From DASRFA01 sp035651755 (GTDB lineage: Bacteria > Desulfobacterota > Binatia > UBA12015), in contig DASRFA010000061.1 of the NCBI GenBank assembly GCA_035651755.1, positions 1 through 64,000 of the forward strand: a stretch of 64,000 nucleotides of DNA, read 5' to 3'. The position numbers and the translations under genes are program-made. This document shows, piece after piece, positions 23,216-32,146 of this stretch. A model generated the notes under the pieces. That model made no database searches. It saw only the letters and a list, made by a program, of their open reading frames with translations, and had not been told where the DNA came from. How positions within the stretch are numbered: position 1 is the stretch's first letter; every line of letters begins with the position of its first letter.

Positions 23216-24526
23216 GTGACCGCCATCGCTCGACCGATCCGCGCTCTTCGCGACTTGCCCCGGCGCGTGGCCCGCTTCGCCGTGGCCGTCGGCCGGCGGT
23301 TCTTCGTCGACAACTGCCTGCTGCACGCGTCGGCGCTCACCTACACGTCGCTGCTGTCGATCGTCCCGCTCTTCGCCATCATGTTCGCGGTCCTGAAGGG
23401 GCTCGGTGCGCAGCAGCAGCTCGAGCCGCTCCTCCTCTCGCGCCTCGCGCTCGACCCCGACACGGCGAGCCGGATCGTCCAGTACATCGAGCGCACGAAC
23501 GTCGGGACGCTCGGCGCGCTCGGGGCGGCGGGGCTGCTCGCGACCGTGATCTCGGTCCTCGGCGCGATCGAGGCGAGCTTCAACCACATCTGGCGCGTGC
23601 CGGCGCAGCGCTCGTACTGGCGGAAGGCGACCGACTACCTGAGCGCGGTCCTCGTCACGCCGTTCCTGATCCTCGCGGCGGTCGGCATCACGTCGACGCT
23701 CCAGCAGCAGACGTTCCTCAGCTGGATGTGGGAGAACCAGCTGATCGGTCCGATCGCGGTGCGCCTTCTCCACCTCGCGCCGTACGCGATCAACGTGGTC
23801 GCGCTCTTCGTCCTCTACGCGATCATGCCGAACCGCCGTCCGCACGTGCCGAGCATCCTGCTCGGAGCGCTCTTCGCGGGGTGCGTGTGGCAGCTCGTGC
23901 AGGCGAGCTACGTCGCGCTCCAGATCGGGGTCGCGCGCTACAATGCGATCTACGGCGCGCTCGCGCAGCTCCCGGTGACGCTCGTCTGGATCTACGTGAG
24001 CTGGGTCGTCGTGCTGGCGGGCGCCGAGATCGCCGCCGTGGCCGAGCTCGGCGACGACGCCGTCGCCCGCGCGGATGCGGACTCGACCCGCTTCGCGCTC
24101 GCGGTGTCCCTCCTTTTGCGCGCTGCGGAGGCGTTCCGGGACGGCGCCGGCGCGATCGACCCGCTCGCGTGCGCGCGCGAGCTGCGCGCGAACGGTGGCC
24201 TCCTGCTCGAGGTCGCGGACCGCCTCCGCCGCGCGGGGTTCCTCGCCGCCGGAGCCGACGACCGGGAGCTGCTGCTGGCGCGCGATCCCGCGGCGATCGA
24301 CCTCGGGGTCGTGAGCCAGATCTTCGAGCCGATCGCACCGCCCCCGGGCGCCGACGCGCGCGTCGCGGCGCTCATGGAGCGCGCGGCGAGCCGGCGGCGG
24401 AGCGAGCTCGCGAAGATCACCGTCGCACAGCTCCTCGAAGAAAAGCGCGAGGCGGAGCCGGCGCCGGCGCCGTCGTCATCGAATCTTCGAGAAATCCCCG
24501 ATCCGCGGGACCTGGTCGGCCGCTAG
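23216..24526 (+). CDS. YihY/BrkB family inner-membrane protein
   Basis: About 436 residues from GTG 23216 (AGGGGGCG about 8 nt upstream). The family core is clear: FFVDNCLLHASALTYTSLLSIVPLFAIMFAVLKGLG, then VTPFLILAAVGIT, HVPSILLGALFAGCVWQLVQ and TLVWIYVSWVVVLAGAEIAA, six TM segments in all. After the last TM comes a long cytoplasmic region (about 150 residues) with winged-helix-like content. The old ribonuclease BN label for this family is wrong; the function is unknown. Its last 51 bp overlap the end of batE on the other strand. Confidence 0.92.
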   Translation: MTAIARPIRALRDLPRRVARFAVAVGRRFFVDNCLLHASALTYTSLLSIVPLFAIMFAVLKGLGAQQQLEPLLLSRLALDPDTASRIVQYIERTNVGTLGALGAAGLLATVISVLGAIEASFNHIWRVPAQRSYWRKATDYLSAVLVTPFLILAAVGITSTLQQQTFLSWMWENQLIGPIAVRLLHLAPYAINVVALFVLYAIMPNRRPHVPSILLGALFAGCVWQLVQASYVALQIGVARYNAIYGALAQLPVTLVWIYVSWVVVLAGAEIAAVAELGDDAVARADADSTRFALAVSLLLRAAEAFRDGAGAIDPLACARELRANGGLLLEVADRLRRAGFLAAGADDRELLLARDPAAIDLGVVSQIFEPIAPPPGADARVAALMERAASRRRSELAKITVAQLLEEKREAEPAPAPSSSNLREIPDPRDLVGR

Positions 24527-25366
24527 CCAGCCGGTCCGGCCGTCGTCGGTCCGGACGAGCGCGAAGCCCGCGTGCTCGCGCTCGATGCGCACGACCTCGC
24601 CGGGCGCGACCGGCCGCGACGTCGTCGCCGAGGGATACGGCGCGACGCGGAGCGTGGGGTCGCGCCCCACCACCACGCCGCGGTCGAGCTCGGCGATCGC
24701 CGAGGCCGCGGCCGCGGACGCGAGGACGAGCCCCGCAACCAGGACTGCGATCGCGGCGCGGAGCGCGCGCTGGACGCCGGGTCGGCCGGCGAGCCGTGAG
24801 CGGAGGCCGGTCGCGCAGAGCAGGCCGACGCACGCGAGCGTCAAGCACGCGCTCGCGAGCCACGCCCAGCCGTCGGCGGTCGCGAGCGCGACGGTGCGCG
24901 GCCAGAGGCCGGCCTCGGGGTCCGCGAGGTTCGCGGCGCGCCGCACCTGGCGCAGGTTGGCGGCGATCTCCGACGCGCGCGGCGCGAGCAGGAGCGCCCG
25001 CTCGTACGCGAGCACGGCCTCGCCGATCCGCCCTGCGCGGAAGCTCGCGTTCCCGAGGTTGAAGAGGACGCCCGGCGACGCGCCCGCGTGCGCCGCGATG
25101 GCGGCGAAGAGGTCCGCGGCCTCGGCGAACCTTCCGTCGGCGAAGGCCGCGTTGGCGCGCTCGAAGTCCGCCGCCGGGTCGCCGCTCGTCGGCGAGACGG
25201 CCGCCGCGTCCGCGGGCGGCGCGCTCGGCGCGGTCGCGCGCGCGGCCTCGGCGGAGGGCGGTGCCGCCTCGGCCGGCGCCGCGGCCGGCCGGACTGCCGC
25301 GACCGAAAGCGCCACGGCCGCCGCGGTGGCGAGGCGCGCGCCCTGGGAGAGCGGAGACCGCTTCAC
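24476..25366 (-). CDS. batE: BatE: TPR protein with C-terminal SH3-like domain
   Basis: About 296 residues from GTG 25366, which overlaps the batD stop as GTGA. A signal-like N-terminus is followed by an Ala/Pro-rich linker, TPR repeats (DFERANAAFADGRFAEAADLF; GVLFNLGNASFRAGRIGEAVLAYERALLL), two TM segments and a C-terminal SH3-like domain (VVVGRDPTLRVAPYPSA; ERAGFALV-type segment; TGWLAADQV). This order is typical of BatE. It ends the Bat operon and converges with YihY. Confidence 0.85.
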   Translation of the reverse strand: MKRSPLSQGARLATAAAVALSVAAVRPAAAPAEAAPPSAEAARATAPSAPPADAAAVSPTSGDPAADFERANAAFADGRFAEAADLFAAIAAHAGASPGVLFNLGNASFRAGRIGEAVLAYERALLLAPRASEIAANLRQVRRAANLADPEAGLWPRTVALATADGWAWLASACLTLACVGLLCATGLRSRLAGRPGVQRALRAAIAVLVAGLVLASAAAASAIAELDRGVVVGRDPTLRVAPYPSATTSRPVAPGEVVRIEREHAGFALVRTDDGRTGWLAADQVPRIGDFSKIR

Positions 25367-27408
25367 GCGGCCCGCTCGAGACGCGCGAGCAGCGCATCGA
25401 CGCGCGCGCGCCAGGCCGCGAGGTCGTCGGGCTCCGCGGAGCCACCGGCATAGGTCGCGGCGTCGGCGGCCGCGAACACCTGGCGGATGTCGTCGACGAG
25501 CGCGCTCGCGTCGGCGCTCGCGCGATCGCCATGGAGAGGGTCGCGGTGCGCGCCGGCGCTGCTCGCGAGGGCCGCGCGTCCACCGTCCAGGCTCGCCTCG
25601 ATCTCGGCGAGCGTGAGCGACGCCGCGGTCCCACCGCGGCGCGCGGCGACGCATTCCTGGACCGCCCGTCGCGCGGCCGCGAAGAACGCGGCGCGATCGC
25701 CCGCCTGCTCCGCGCGCTCCATCGCTTCGACGTGCGCGCGCGTCGCACGCGCCGCGGCGCGCGCCCGCACCCACGACGGGTCGGCGAGCCGGCGCTCCCG
25801 CCGTCGCAGCCACACGAGGCCCGCCGCGAGGCCCGCGAGCGGCAACGCCTGCGCGGCGAGGAACCACGGCCGGGTCGCGACCGGCGCATGGGCCTTCCGC
25901 AGCGTCCCGATCGTAACCTCGTTCGGCGCGAGCTCGAACGCGTCGCCGTCCGCGGTGGCACCGCCGCCGGCGGGAGCGGAGCGCGCGAGCGGGCCGGCGC
26001 CGCGCGTGCCGGGGACCGGCGCGATCGCGAGCGCGATCGGCGTCGTCGTGAGCGTCACGTAGCGGCGCGCCTCCGGGTCGAAGTACGAGAAGCGCCGGAC
26101 CGGCACGGCGTGCAGGTCGGCGCGCTGCGGCACGATCGCCTGCTCGAACGTCTTCCGGCCCGCGCGCCCGAGGTCGTCGGTCGCTTCGAACTTCGAGCTC
26201 GCCGGGTAGACGCGCCAGTCGGCGTCGCTCTCGAGCGCAGCGAGCGCGATCCGGTCGAAGTTGCCCTCGCCCGAGACGACGACGCGGAACGCGACCGGAT
26301 CGCCGACGGCGAGCCGGGTCGGCTCGGCGGTCGCCGCGATCGTGAAGCGTCCGACCCCGCCCGAGAAGTCGCTCGGCCGCCCCTCGGCGGGAAGCGGCAG
26401 CACGTGGACCGTGCGCGCCGGCGCGACCGCGTCGAGCTTCCGCGGCTCGCCCGCGAAGCTCTCGAAGAACGAGTCGAAGAAGGGATCGTCGAAGGTGCCG
26501 CGTCCGCCCGTCCGCGACCGGGGTAGCATCGCGTTCATCTCGATGCGCGCGGTGAGAGCCTGATCGCCCGGCGCGAGCGCGCTCAGCGCGAACGGAAACG
26601 TGACGAGGTGATAGCGAACGCCTCCCAGCACGACGGACGTCTGCTGCGGCTGGCGATCGGGCTTCCGGCTGACCGAGAACGCCTTGCCCTCGATCGTGGG
26701 CTGCGCGACCTCGGTCACGCGGACACCCTCGCGGACGAGGAGGCGCAGCTCCGCCGGAACGAACTCGCCGACGTAGAGGTCGCGCTCGGGGACCGCGAGC
26801 TCGAGGCGCGCGACGTCGCGCTCGCCGCCGGCGGGCGGCGGTCCCGGAGCGCGGAGCGCGCCGCGCCCGCCGGCCGGCGGTCCCGGCGGGGCGGCGCCCT
26901 TGGATCCGCCCGCACCGCCGCCGCTCGTCGGCGCTCCCGGCGGCACGACCTTCAGCACGATCGCCTGCGTCGCGAGCGAGCGGCCGCCCGCGTCCACGCG
27001 GAGCGGTGGGATCGTGAAGTCGCCGGCGCGCGTCGCCTCGAGGAGGAACGTGTGCGTCACGTCGACGCTCGTCGCGCCGTTCACGATCCGCATGTTCATC
27101 TGCTGGCCGGCGCTCCGGACGAGGAGCCCGTCGAGCGGCGGCACGCTCGGGAGGCTCGAGGACTGGACGTTCTCGATCCGGATCGTGAGGCGCGCGGTCT
27201 CGCCGACGTGGACCTCGGATGGCGTCAAGTCGGCGGAGATGCGCGGCTCGGCGTCGATCGCGGCGCGTGCGAGCGCGGGGGCGAAAGCGAGCGCGACCAG
27301 CGCGACGAACGCGGCGCGACGGGCGCACGGCGCTGCCGTGCCGCGGGACGCGGGCTCGGGGCCGCGTGGGCGCGCCGCGGCGGGCGATCGAAGACGCACG
27401 CGCCTCAC
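25363..27408 (-). CDS. batD: BatD: large periplasmic/membrane protein of the Bat operon
   Basis: About 681 residues. A signal sequence (AAFVALVALAFAPALARA) is followed by the BatD opening DAEPRISADLTPSEVHVGETARLTIRIENV, beta-rich repeats (RLELAVPERDLYVGEFVPAELRLLV), a TM (FLAAQALPLAGLAAGLVWL) and a cytoplasmic tail. Translation starts at GTG 27408 within the batB stop (GTGA) and ends in the batE start in the same way. Bat proteins form a membrane complex tied to oxygen or stress tolerance; the mechanism is unclear. Confidence 0.86.
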   Translation of the reverse strand: MRRVRLRSPAAARPRGPEPASRGTAAPCARRAAFVALVALAFAPALARAAIDAEPRISADLTPSEVHVGETARLTIRIENVQSSSLPSVPPLDGLLVRSAGQQMNMRIVNGATSVDVTHTFLLEATRAGDFTIPPLRVDAGGRSLATQAIVLKVVPPGAPTSGGGAGGSKGAAPPGPPAGGRGALRAPGPPPAGGERDVARLELAVPERDLYVGEFVPAELRLLVREGVRVTEVAQPTIEGKAFSVSRKPDRQPQQTSVVLGGVRYHLVTFPFALSALAPGDQALTARIEMNAMLPRSRTGGRGTFDDPFFDSFFESFAGEPRKLDAVAPARTVHVLPLPAEGRPSDFSGGVGRFTIAATAEPTRLAVGDPVAFRVVVSGEGNFDRIALAALESDADWRVYPASSKFEATDDLGRAGRKTFEQAIVPQRADLHAVPVRRFSYFDPEARRYVTLTTTPIALAIAPVPGTRGAGPLARSAPAGGGATADGDAFELAPNEVTIGTLRKAHAPVATRPWFLAAQALPLAGLAAGLVWLRRRERRLADPSWVRARAAARATRAHVEAMERAEQAGDRAAFFAAARRAVQECVAARRGGTAASLTLAEIEASLDGGRAALASSAGAHRDPLHGDRASADASALVDDIRQVFAAADAATYAGGSAEPDDLAAWRARVDALLARLERAA

Positions 27409-29666
27409 CAGTCGCGCACCGCGCGCTCGCCCGCGGGCGGCGCTCCGGCACCACCGCCTGCGACGAGCGGCACGCGCCGCTCCTCGCCGCGCAGAGAATC
27501 GAGGAGCTCGCGGGCGTCCGCCGCCGAGAGCTCGCCCTGCGCGCCGATCGCGCCTCTCGCGCCGCTCGATGCGTTCGCGCTGCTCGAGCCCTGGCCGGAA
27601 GCGCCGCCGTTCGCCGCGGTGATGTCGCCGTGTGGAGTCTCGCCGTCGCCGCGGGCTCGTGCGCCGTCGCTCGCGCCCTGCCGGTCGTTCGGCTGCGCGT
27701 TCGAGCGCGGGCGGTCGCTTCCGCTCGCAGCGGACGCACGGTCGCGCGCTCGGTCGTCGGGCGGCGCGCCTCCGGAAGCGGTCTCGCCGCGGGGCGCGCC
27801 GTCGTCGCGCTTCTCGCCCGCGCTCGGCTGGCCCGCGTCTTCCGCGCCCGGCGAAGGCGCGTTTGCGTCTCCGCCCGCGCTCGGCGAGCCGTCCTTCGGC
27901 TCGCGCTCGCCGCTCTCGCCGCCGGCGCCGGGCGCCGGGCTCCGGGCGGAATCGCCCGCGTCGCTGCCGCGGTCGCCCTCCGGCGGCCGCGCATCCGCCT
28001 GCGAAGGCGACGAGCCGGGCCGATCGTTCATCCCCGATCGATGCTCGTCCCCGCCCGCCTCGTCCTTGCCCTGCTGCTTTCCGCCGGCTGGCGAGCCGCC
28101 CTTCTGACCGGGCTGCTTCTCTTGCTGCTGCTGTCGCTGGCGCTCGAGCTCCTCGAGCGCGGCGCGCACGGCGTCGCGGTTGTGGCGCGCGTCGTCGTCC
28201 GGCTTCTCGCGCGCGAGCGCGAGCGCCTGCTCGTAGGCCTCGAGCGCCTGCTGCCAGGACTGCGACGCCTTCTCGGGCGCCTCCTCGACGTGCGCGGCGC
28301 CGAGGCGGAAGTGCGCGTTCCCGAGGTTGTAGAACGCCTTCTCCTGGAGCTCGGGCGATTCGCTCCGGAGCGCGCGCGCGAAAGCCGCCGCAGCCTCGTC
28401 GAAGCGGCCCGCCTTGTAGGCGGCCGCGCCGACATTGAAGTCCAGGCGCGGGTCGTCGGCCGACTCGGCCGCCGCCCGGTACTCGGAGAGCGCGCGCTCG
28501 AAGTCACCGGCATCGAACAGCTGCTGGGCGCTCGCCGCGGACGCGAGCGCGCGCCCGGGAGCGGCCGTCGCGAGCAGCGCCGCGGCGCCGAGGACGACGA
28601 GGAGCGCGCTCGCGCGCGTCGCCGCGTCCCGGACCGCGGCCCGCCTCGGCCACCGCCAGCCCGCTTCACGCCGCCGCTCGCCGACCAGCAGCTCGAGCGC
28701 GAGGAGCGCGATCGCGCCGAGGAGCGGCCACTGGAAGCGATCCTCCGGCACCCGTCGCATGCGTGCGGCGAGCTCCTCTTTCGGGATCGGCCGGATGACC
28801 CGCTCCGCGATCGCCGCCATCGCGTCGCCGCGCGGTCCGAGCGGCTCGTAGAAGCCGCCCGTCGCCTCCGCGACCTTCTCGAGGGTCTCCTCGTCGAGGC
28901 GGGACTTCACGTAACGGCCGGCCTCGTCCTTCACGAAGTCGTTGCCGCGCGCGTCGCGCGTGGCGGGCACGAGCTCGCCCGCCGCGCTGCCGACGCCGAC
29001 CGTGTACACGCGCACGCCCTCCGCCGCGACGCGCTTCGCCGCCGCGACCGCGCCGCCGCCCAGATCCTCCCCGTCGCTCACCAGCACGAGGAGCTTCACG
29101 TTGCGCTTCTCGCTTCGCAAGGCGTCGTCGGCGACGGCGAGAGCGCTCGCGAGGTCGCTTCCCGGCACCGGGATCACGCCCGGCTCGAGCGCATCGAGCG
29201 CCTCCTGGAACGCCGCGTGGTCGAGAGTGAGCGGGCACTGGAGAAACGCGCTGCCCGCGAACGCGATCAAGCCGAGGCGATCGCCCGGCAGCTGCTCCGC
29301 GAGGTCGGTGATCGCGAGCTTGGCGCGCGTCAGGCGATCGGGCGCGACGTCGCGCGCGAGCATGCTGCGCGAGACGTCGAGCGCGACCAGGACGTCGATT
29401 CCGCGCCGCCGCGTCTCCTCCCAGCGAAATCCGATCTCCGGTCCGGCGAGCGCCGCGAACGCGAGAGCGACCGCGCCGGCGACGAGCGCGCGCTTCGCGC
29501 TCCGCCGCGTGCGCGAGAGGCTCGCGGCCAGGTCGCCGACGAGGCGCGCGCTCGCGAAGCGGGCGAGGTCGCGCTCGCGGACGCGATCCGCGCGGCGCCA
29601 GAACGCGAGCAGCGCCGCGACCGCGAGCGCGCCGGCGGCGAGCCAGAGCGGCTCCCGGAAGCTCAC
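27405..29666 (-). CDS. batB: BatB-BatC fusion: membrane VWA protein with TPRs and a low-complexity tail
   Basis: About 753 residues from GTG 29666, overlapping the batA stop. Residues 1-320 are BatB: two N-terminal TMs, VWA MIDAS in LVALDVSRSM (97-101), then a third TM. A short hydrophobic segment leads to BatC-like TPRs (DFNVGAAAYKAGRFDEAAAAFARAL, AFYNLGNAHFRLGAAH). The final 230 residues are Gln, Gly, Ser, Asp and Arg rich, intrinsically disordered by composition. BatB and BatC are separate in many genomes; here one polypeptide carries both. The frame is open without break from 27405 to 29666. Confidence 0.87.
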   Translation of the reverse strand: MSFREPLWLAAGALAVAALLAFWRRADRVRERDLARFASARLVGDLAASLSRTRRSAKRALVAGAVALAFAALAGPEIGFRWEETRRRGIDVLVALDVSRSMLARDVAPDRLTRAKLAITDLAEQLPGDRLGLIAFAGSAFLQCPLTLDHAAFQEALDALEPGVIPVPGSDLASALAVADDALRSEKRNVKLLVLVSDGEDLGGGAVAAAKRVAAEGVRVYTVGVGSAAGELVPATRDARGNDFVKDEAGRYVKSRLDEETLEKVAEATGGFYEPLGPRGDAMAAIAERVIRPIPKEELAARMRRVPEDRFQWPLLGAIALLALELLVGERRREAGWRWPRRAAVRDAATRASALLVVLGAAALLATAAPGRALASAASAQQLFDAGDFERALSEYRAAAESADDPRLDFNVGAAAYKAGRFDEAAAAFARALRSESPELQEKAFYNLGNAHFRLGAAHVEEAPEKASQSWQQALEAYEQALALAREKPDDDARHNRDAVRAALEELERQRQQQQEKQPGQKGGSPAGGKQQGKDEAGGDEHRSGMNDRPGSSPSQADARPPEGDRGSDAGDSARSPAPGAGGESGEREPKDGSPSAGGDANAPSPGAEDAGQPSAGEKRDDGAPRGETASGGAPPDDRARDRASAASGSDRPRSNAQPNDRQGASDGARARGDGETPHGDITAANGGASGQGSSSANASSGARGAIGAQGELSAADARELLDSLRGEERRVPLVAGGGAGAPPAGERAVRDW

Positions 29667-30661
29667 GGCAGCCTCCGCCAGCGCGCTTCGCCGGCGAGGA
29701 CCTCCGCCGCGATCAGCACGAGGGCCGCGGCGACCGGCCAGGGAAAGAGCTCGCGGTAGTCCTCGAAGCGCTTCATGGTCGCGCTCGTCTTCTCGAGGCG
29801 GTCGATCTCGGCGTAGATCTGCTTGAGCGAATCGGAGTCCGTCGCCCGGTAGAACTTGCCGCCGGTCGCGTCGGCGACCTTCCGGAGCGTGTCCTCGTCG
29901 ACCTCGACCGGCGCCATCACGATGCGCTCCCGGCCGAGCCGGTCGGTGACGGGCATCGGGGCCTCGCCGCGCGTGCCGGCCGCGATCGCGTACACCTTGA
30001 CGCCGAGCGCGCGCGCGGCTTCCGCAGCCGTGATCGGCGAGATCTTGCCGGCGTTGTTCACGCCGTCCGTCAGGAGGACCACCACCTTCGACTTCGCCGC
30101 CTGGTCGCGCAGGCGATTCACGCTGGCGGCGATGCCGGACCCGATCGCCGTCCCGTCCTCCACGAGCCCGATCTTCACGCGCTCGAGGTTCTGGACGAGC
30201 CAGTCGTGGTCGAGCGTGAGCGGGCTCACGAGGTACGGGCGGCCGGCGAAGGCGACGAGAGCGAGCCGGTCGCTCGGGCGGCCGGCGATGAAGTCGGAGA
30301 CGACGGATTTCACGACGTCGAGCCGGCTCGCCTGGCGATCGCCGAGCTTGAAGTCGAGAGCGCGCATCGAGCCCGACACGTCGAGGGCGAGCACGACGTC
30401 GATCCCGCTCGCCTCGACGTCGGCCGCGCCGAGGCCGAGCTGCGGGCGCGCGAGCGCGACGACGAGCAGTGCGAGCGCCGCGAGCCGAAGCGCCGTCCGG
30501 AGCCGGCCGCTCCGCGCCGGCCGAACGGCGCGCGCCGCGCGGCGCAGCAGCTCGGCGGACGGATAGAGGACCGCCGCGATCGGCCCGCGCCGCGCGCCGA
30601 GGAGCGCGAGCGGGACGAGGAGCGCCAGCGCCCAGAGGAGCTGTGGCTGCGCGAGCCGCAC
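29663..30661 (-). CDS. batA: BatA: membrane-anchored VWA protein
   Basis: About 332 residues. Two TM helices at the N-terminus (LLWALALLVPLALL and LRLAALALLVVALA), then a VWA domain with MIDAS DVSGSM at 94-99 and VVLLTDGVNNAG, ending in a third TM (PVAAALVLIAAEVLAG). GTGA overlap joins its stop to batB. It follows the small membrane protein by 9 bp. BatA and BatB are paralogous; both probably bind Mg2+ at the MIDAS site and are substrates of the MoxR ATPase. Confidence 0.9.
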   Translation of the reverse strand: MRLAQPQLLWALALLVPLALLGARRGPIAAVLYPSAELLRRAARAVRPARSGRLRTALRLAALALLVVALARPQLGLGAADVEASGIDVVLALDVSGSMRALDFKLGDRQASRLDVVKSVVSDFIAGRPSDRLALVAFAGRPYLVSPLTLDHDWLVQNLERVKIGLVEDGTAIGSGIAASVNRLRDQAAKSKVVVLLTDGVNNAGKISPITAAEAARALGVKVYAIAAGTRGEAPMPVTDRLGRERIVMAPVEVDEDTLRKVADATGGKFYRATDSDSLKQIYAEIDRLEKTSATMKRFEDYRELFPWPVAAALVLIAAEVLAGEARWRRLP

Positions 30662-30670
30662 CGCGTCGCC

Positions 30671-31192
30671 TCAGGAGCCCTGCGCGGCGGCGTCCGCCGC
30701 CGGTCGCGCCGCCTCGACGAAGCGCCGCGCGCTCGCGTGCATCGCCTCCATCTCCGGGTGCGCGAGCGGCAGGCGCGCGAACTTCGCCAGGTCGCAGTGG
30801 GCGAGGAAATCGCCGAGCAGCTCGCGCTGGCGCACGAGCGCGGGCTCGTCGCCGCGGGCGAGGTCGCGCAGGAACTCCTCGGTCGTCCGGTGCGCGGCGC
30901 GCGCGCGGAAGCGGTCCTCGACGTAGAGCCGCACCGCGTCCGACACCGCGGCGCCGAACTCGCGGGCGCGCGCCGGCTCCATCAGCCGTCGCGCGCGCTC
31001 GAGGCGCTCGAGCGCGATCTCCTCCGGCGTGCGCGGCGGCGCGACCCGCGTCCGGCGCCGCCGCCACCACCGGACGAGGAGGTACGCCACGAGGCCGACG
31101 AGCGCGCCGCCGCCGACCACCACCGCGGGCAGGAGCCACCCCGGCGGGATCGCGATCGGGCCCTTGATGTCGCGGATGTCGGGGACCGTCAT
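30671..31192 (-). CDS. Small membrane protein of Bat operon (DUF4381-like)
   Basis: About 173 residues. One TM helix after 15 residues (WLLPAVVVGGGALVGLVAYLLV), a basic stop-transfer RWWRRRR, then a helical cytoplasmic part (PRTPEEIALERLERAR; VRLYVEDRFRARAAHRTTEEFL). This position, between DUF58 and batA, with one TM and the E-E-F-L segment, is that of the DUF4381-type protein in other Bat operons. Its ATG 31192 overlaps the preceding stop as ATGA. Confidence 0.8.
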   Translation of the reverse strand: MTVPDIRDIKGPIAIPPGWLLPAVVVGGGALVGLVAYLLVRWWRRRRTRVAPPRTPEEIALERLERARRLMEPARAREFGAAVSDAVRLYVEDRFRARAAHRTTEEFLRDLARGDEPALVRQRELLGDFLAHCDLAKFARLPLAHPEMEAMHASARRFVEAARPAADAAAQGS

Positions 31193-32103
31193 CTCTGTCG
31201 CGCGGCGCGCTGGCGGAAGAAGCGGAGGAGCGCGGGGAGGTAGGGAAGGGCGGTGTCGAGCTCGAGCACGTCGACCCGGGCTCCGCGCAGGCACTGCAGC
31301 AGTGCGGCACGGCGCTCGCGCGTGGCGTCCGCGAAGGCGCGCCGCACGGCCGGATCGCCGGTGTCGACCTCCAGCAGCTCGCCGCTCTCGCTGTCCTCGA
31401 GCGTCAACCGCCCGACGTCCGGCAGGTCGCGCTCGCGCGGATCGCTGACCGCCATGGCGACGAGGTCGTGGCGCCGGCCGGCGATCTCGAGCCGGCGCCG
31501 GAGGGTCTCGCGCGCCGACGGCGGCTCGAGCGGCACCAGGAAGTCGGACACGAGGAACGCGACCGCGCGGCGGTGGAGCACCCGGCTCACGAACTCGAGC
31601 GCACCGAGGACGTCGGTGCGGCGGCCGGCCGGCGCGAAGTACAGGATCTCGCGCACGACGCGAAGGACGTGGCTTCGGCCCTTCCGCGGCGGCACGTACT
31701 GCTCGACCGAGTCCGTGAAGAGGACGAGCCCGACCTTGTCGTTGTTGCGGATCGCCGAGAACGCGAGGACCGCCGCCACCTCGGCTGCGAGCTCGCGCTT
31801 CGTCTGGAGCTGCGAGCCGAAGTGGCCGGAGGCGGAGAGGTCGACGACGAGCAGGATCGTGAGCTCGCGCTCCTCGCGGAACTTCTTCACGAACGGGCGG
31901 CCGGTGCGCGCAGTCACGTTCCAGTCGATCGACCGCACCTCGTCGCCGGGCACGTACTCGCGCACCTCGTCGAAGTCGATGCCGCGGCCCTTGAAGACGG
32001 AGTGGTACTGGCCGGCGAACGTCTCCTGCGCGAGCCGGTTCGTCCGGATCTCGAGGTGGCGGACCTTGGCGAGGATCTCGCGCGGCGTCGCTTCGCCACT
32101 CAC
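31189..32103 (-). CDS. DUF58 domain protein (VWA-related) of Bat operon
   Basis: About 304 residues. The DUF58 core is plain: GQYHSVFKGRGIDFDEVREYVPGDEVRSIDWNVTARTGRPFVKKFREERE, followed by LTILLVVDLSASGHFG, a degenerate VWA MIDAS (D-x-S-x-S). No TM. The family always accompanies MoxR ATPases and may recruit them to clients. It lies 43 bp after moxR. Confidence 0.92.
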   Translation of the reverse strand: MSGEATPREILAKVRHLEIRTNRLAQETFAGQYHSVFKGRGIDFDEVREYVPGDEVRSIDWNVTARTGRPFVKKFREERELTILLVVDLSASGHFGSQLQTKRELAAEVAAVLAFSAIRNNDKVGLVLFTDSVEQYVPPRKGRSHVLRVVREILYFAPAGRRTDVLGALEFVSRVLHRRAVAFLVSDFLVPLEPPSARETLRRRLEIAGRRHDLVAMAVSDPRERDLPDVGRLTLEDSESGELLEVDTGDPAVRRAFADATRERRAALLQCLRGARVDVLELDTALPYLPALLRFFRQRAARQR

Positions 32104-32146
32104 GGTCGATCGCTCCGGGCCGCGCGGCGCCGGCGGGCGCCGCGCC

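Noticed and set aside
29667..31310. N-terminal extension of the BatB-BatC frame through batA and the small membrane gene
   Set aside because: This part of the frame is Arg/Gly/Ala noise over two clear genes in another frame; the true batB start is the GTG overlapping the batA stop.
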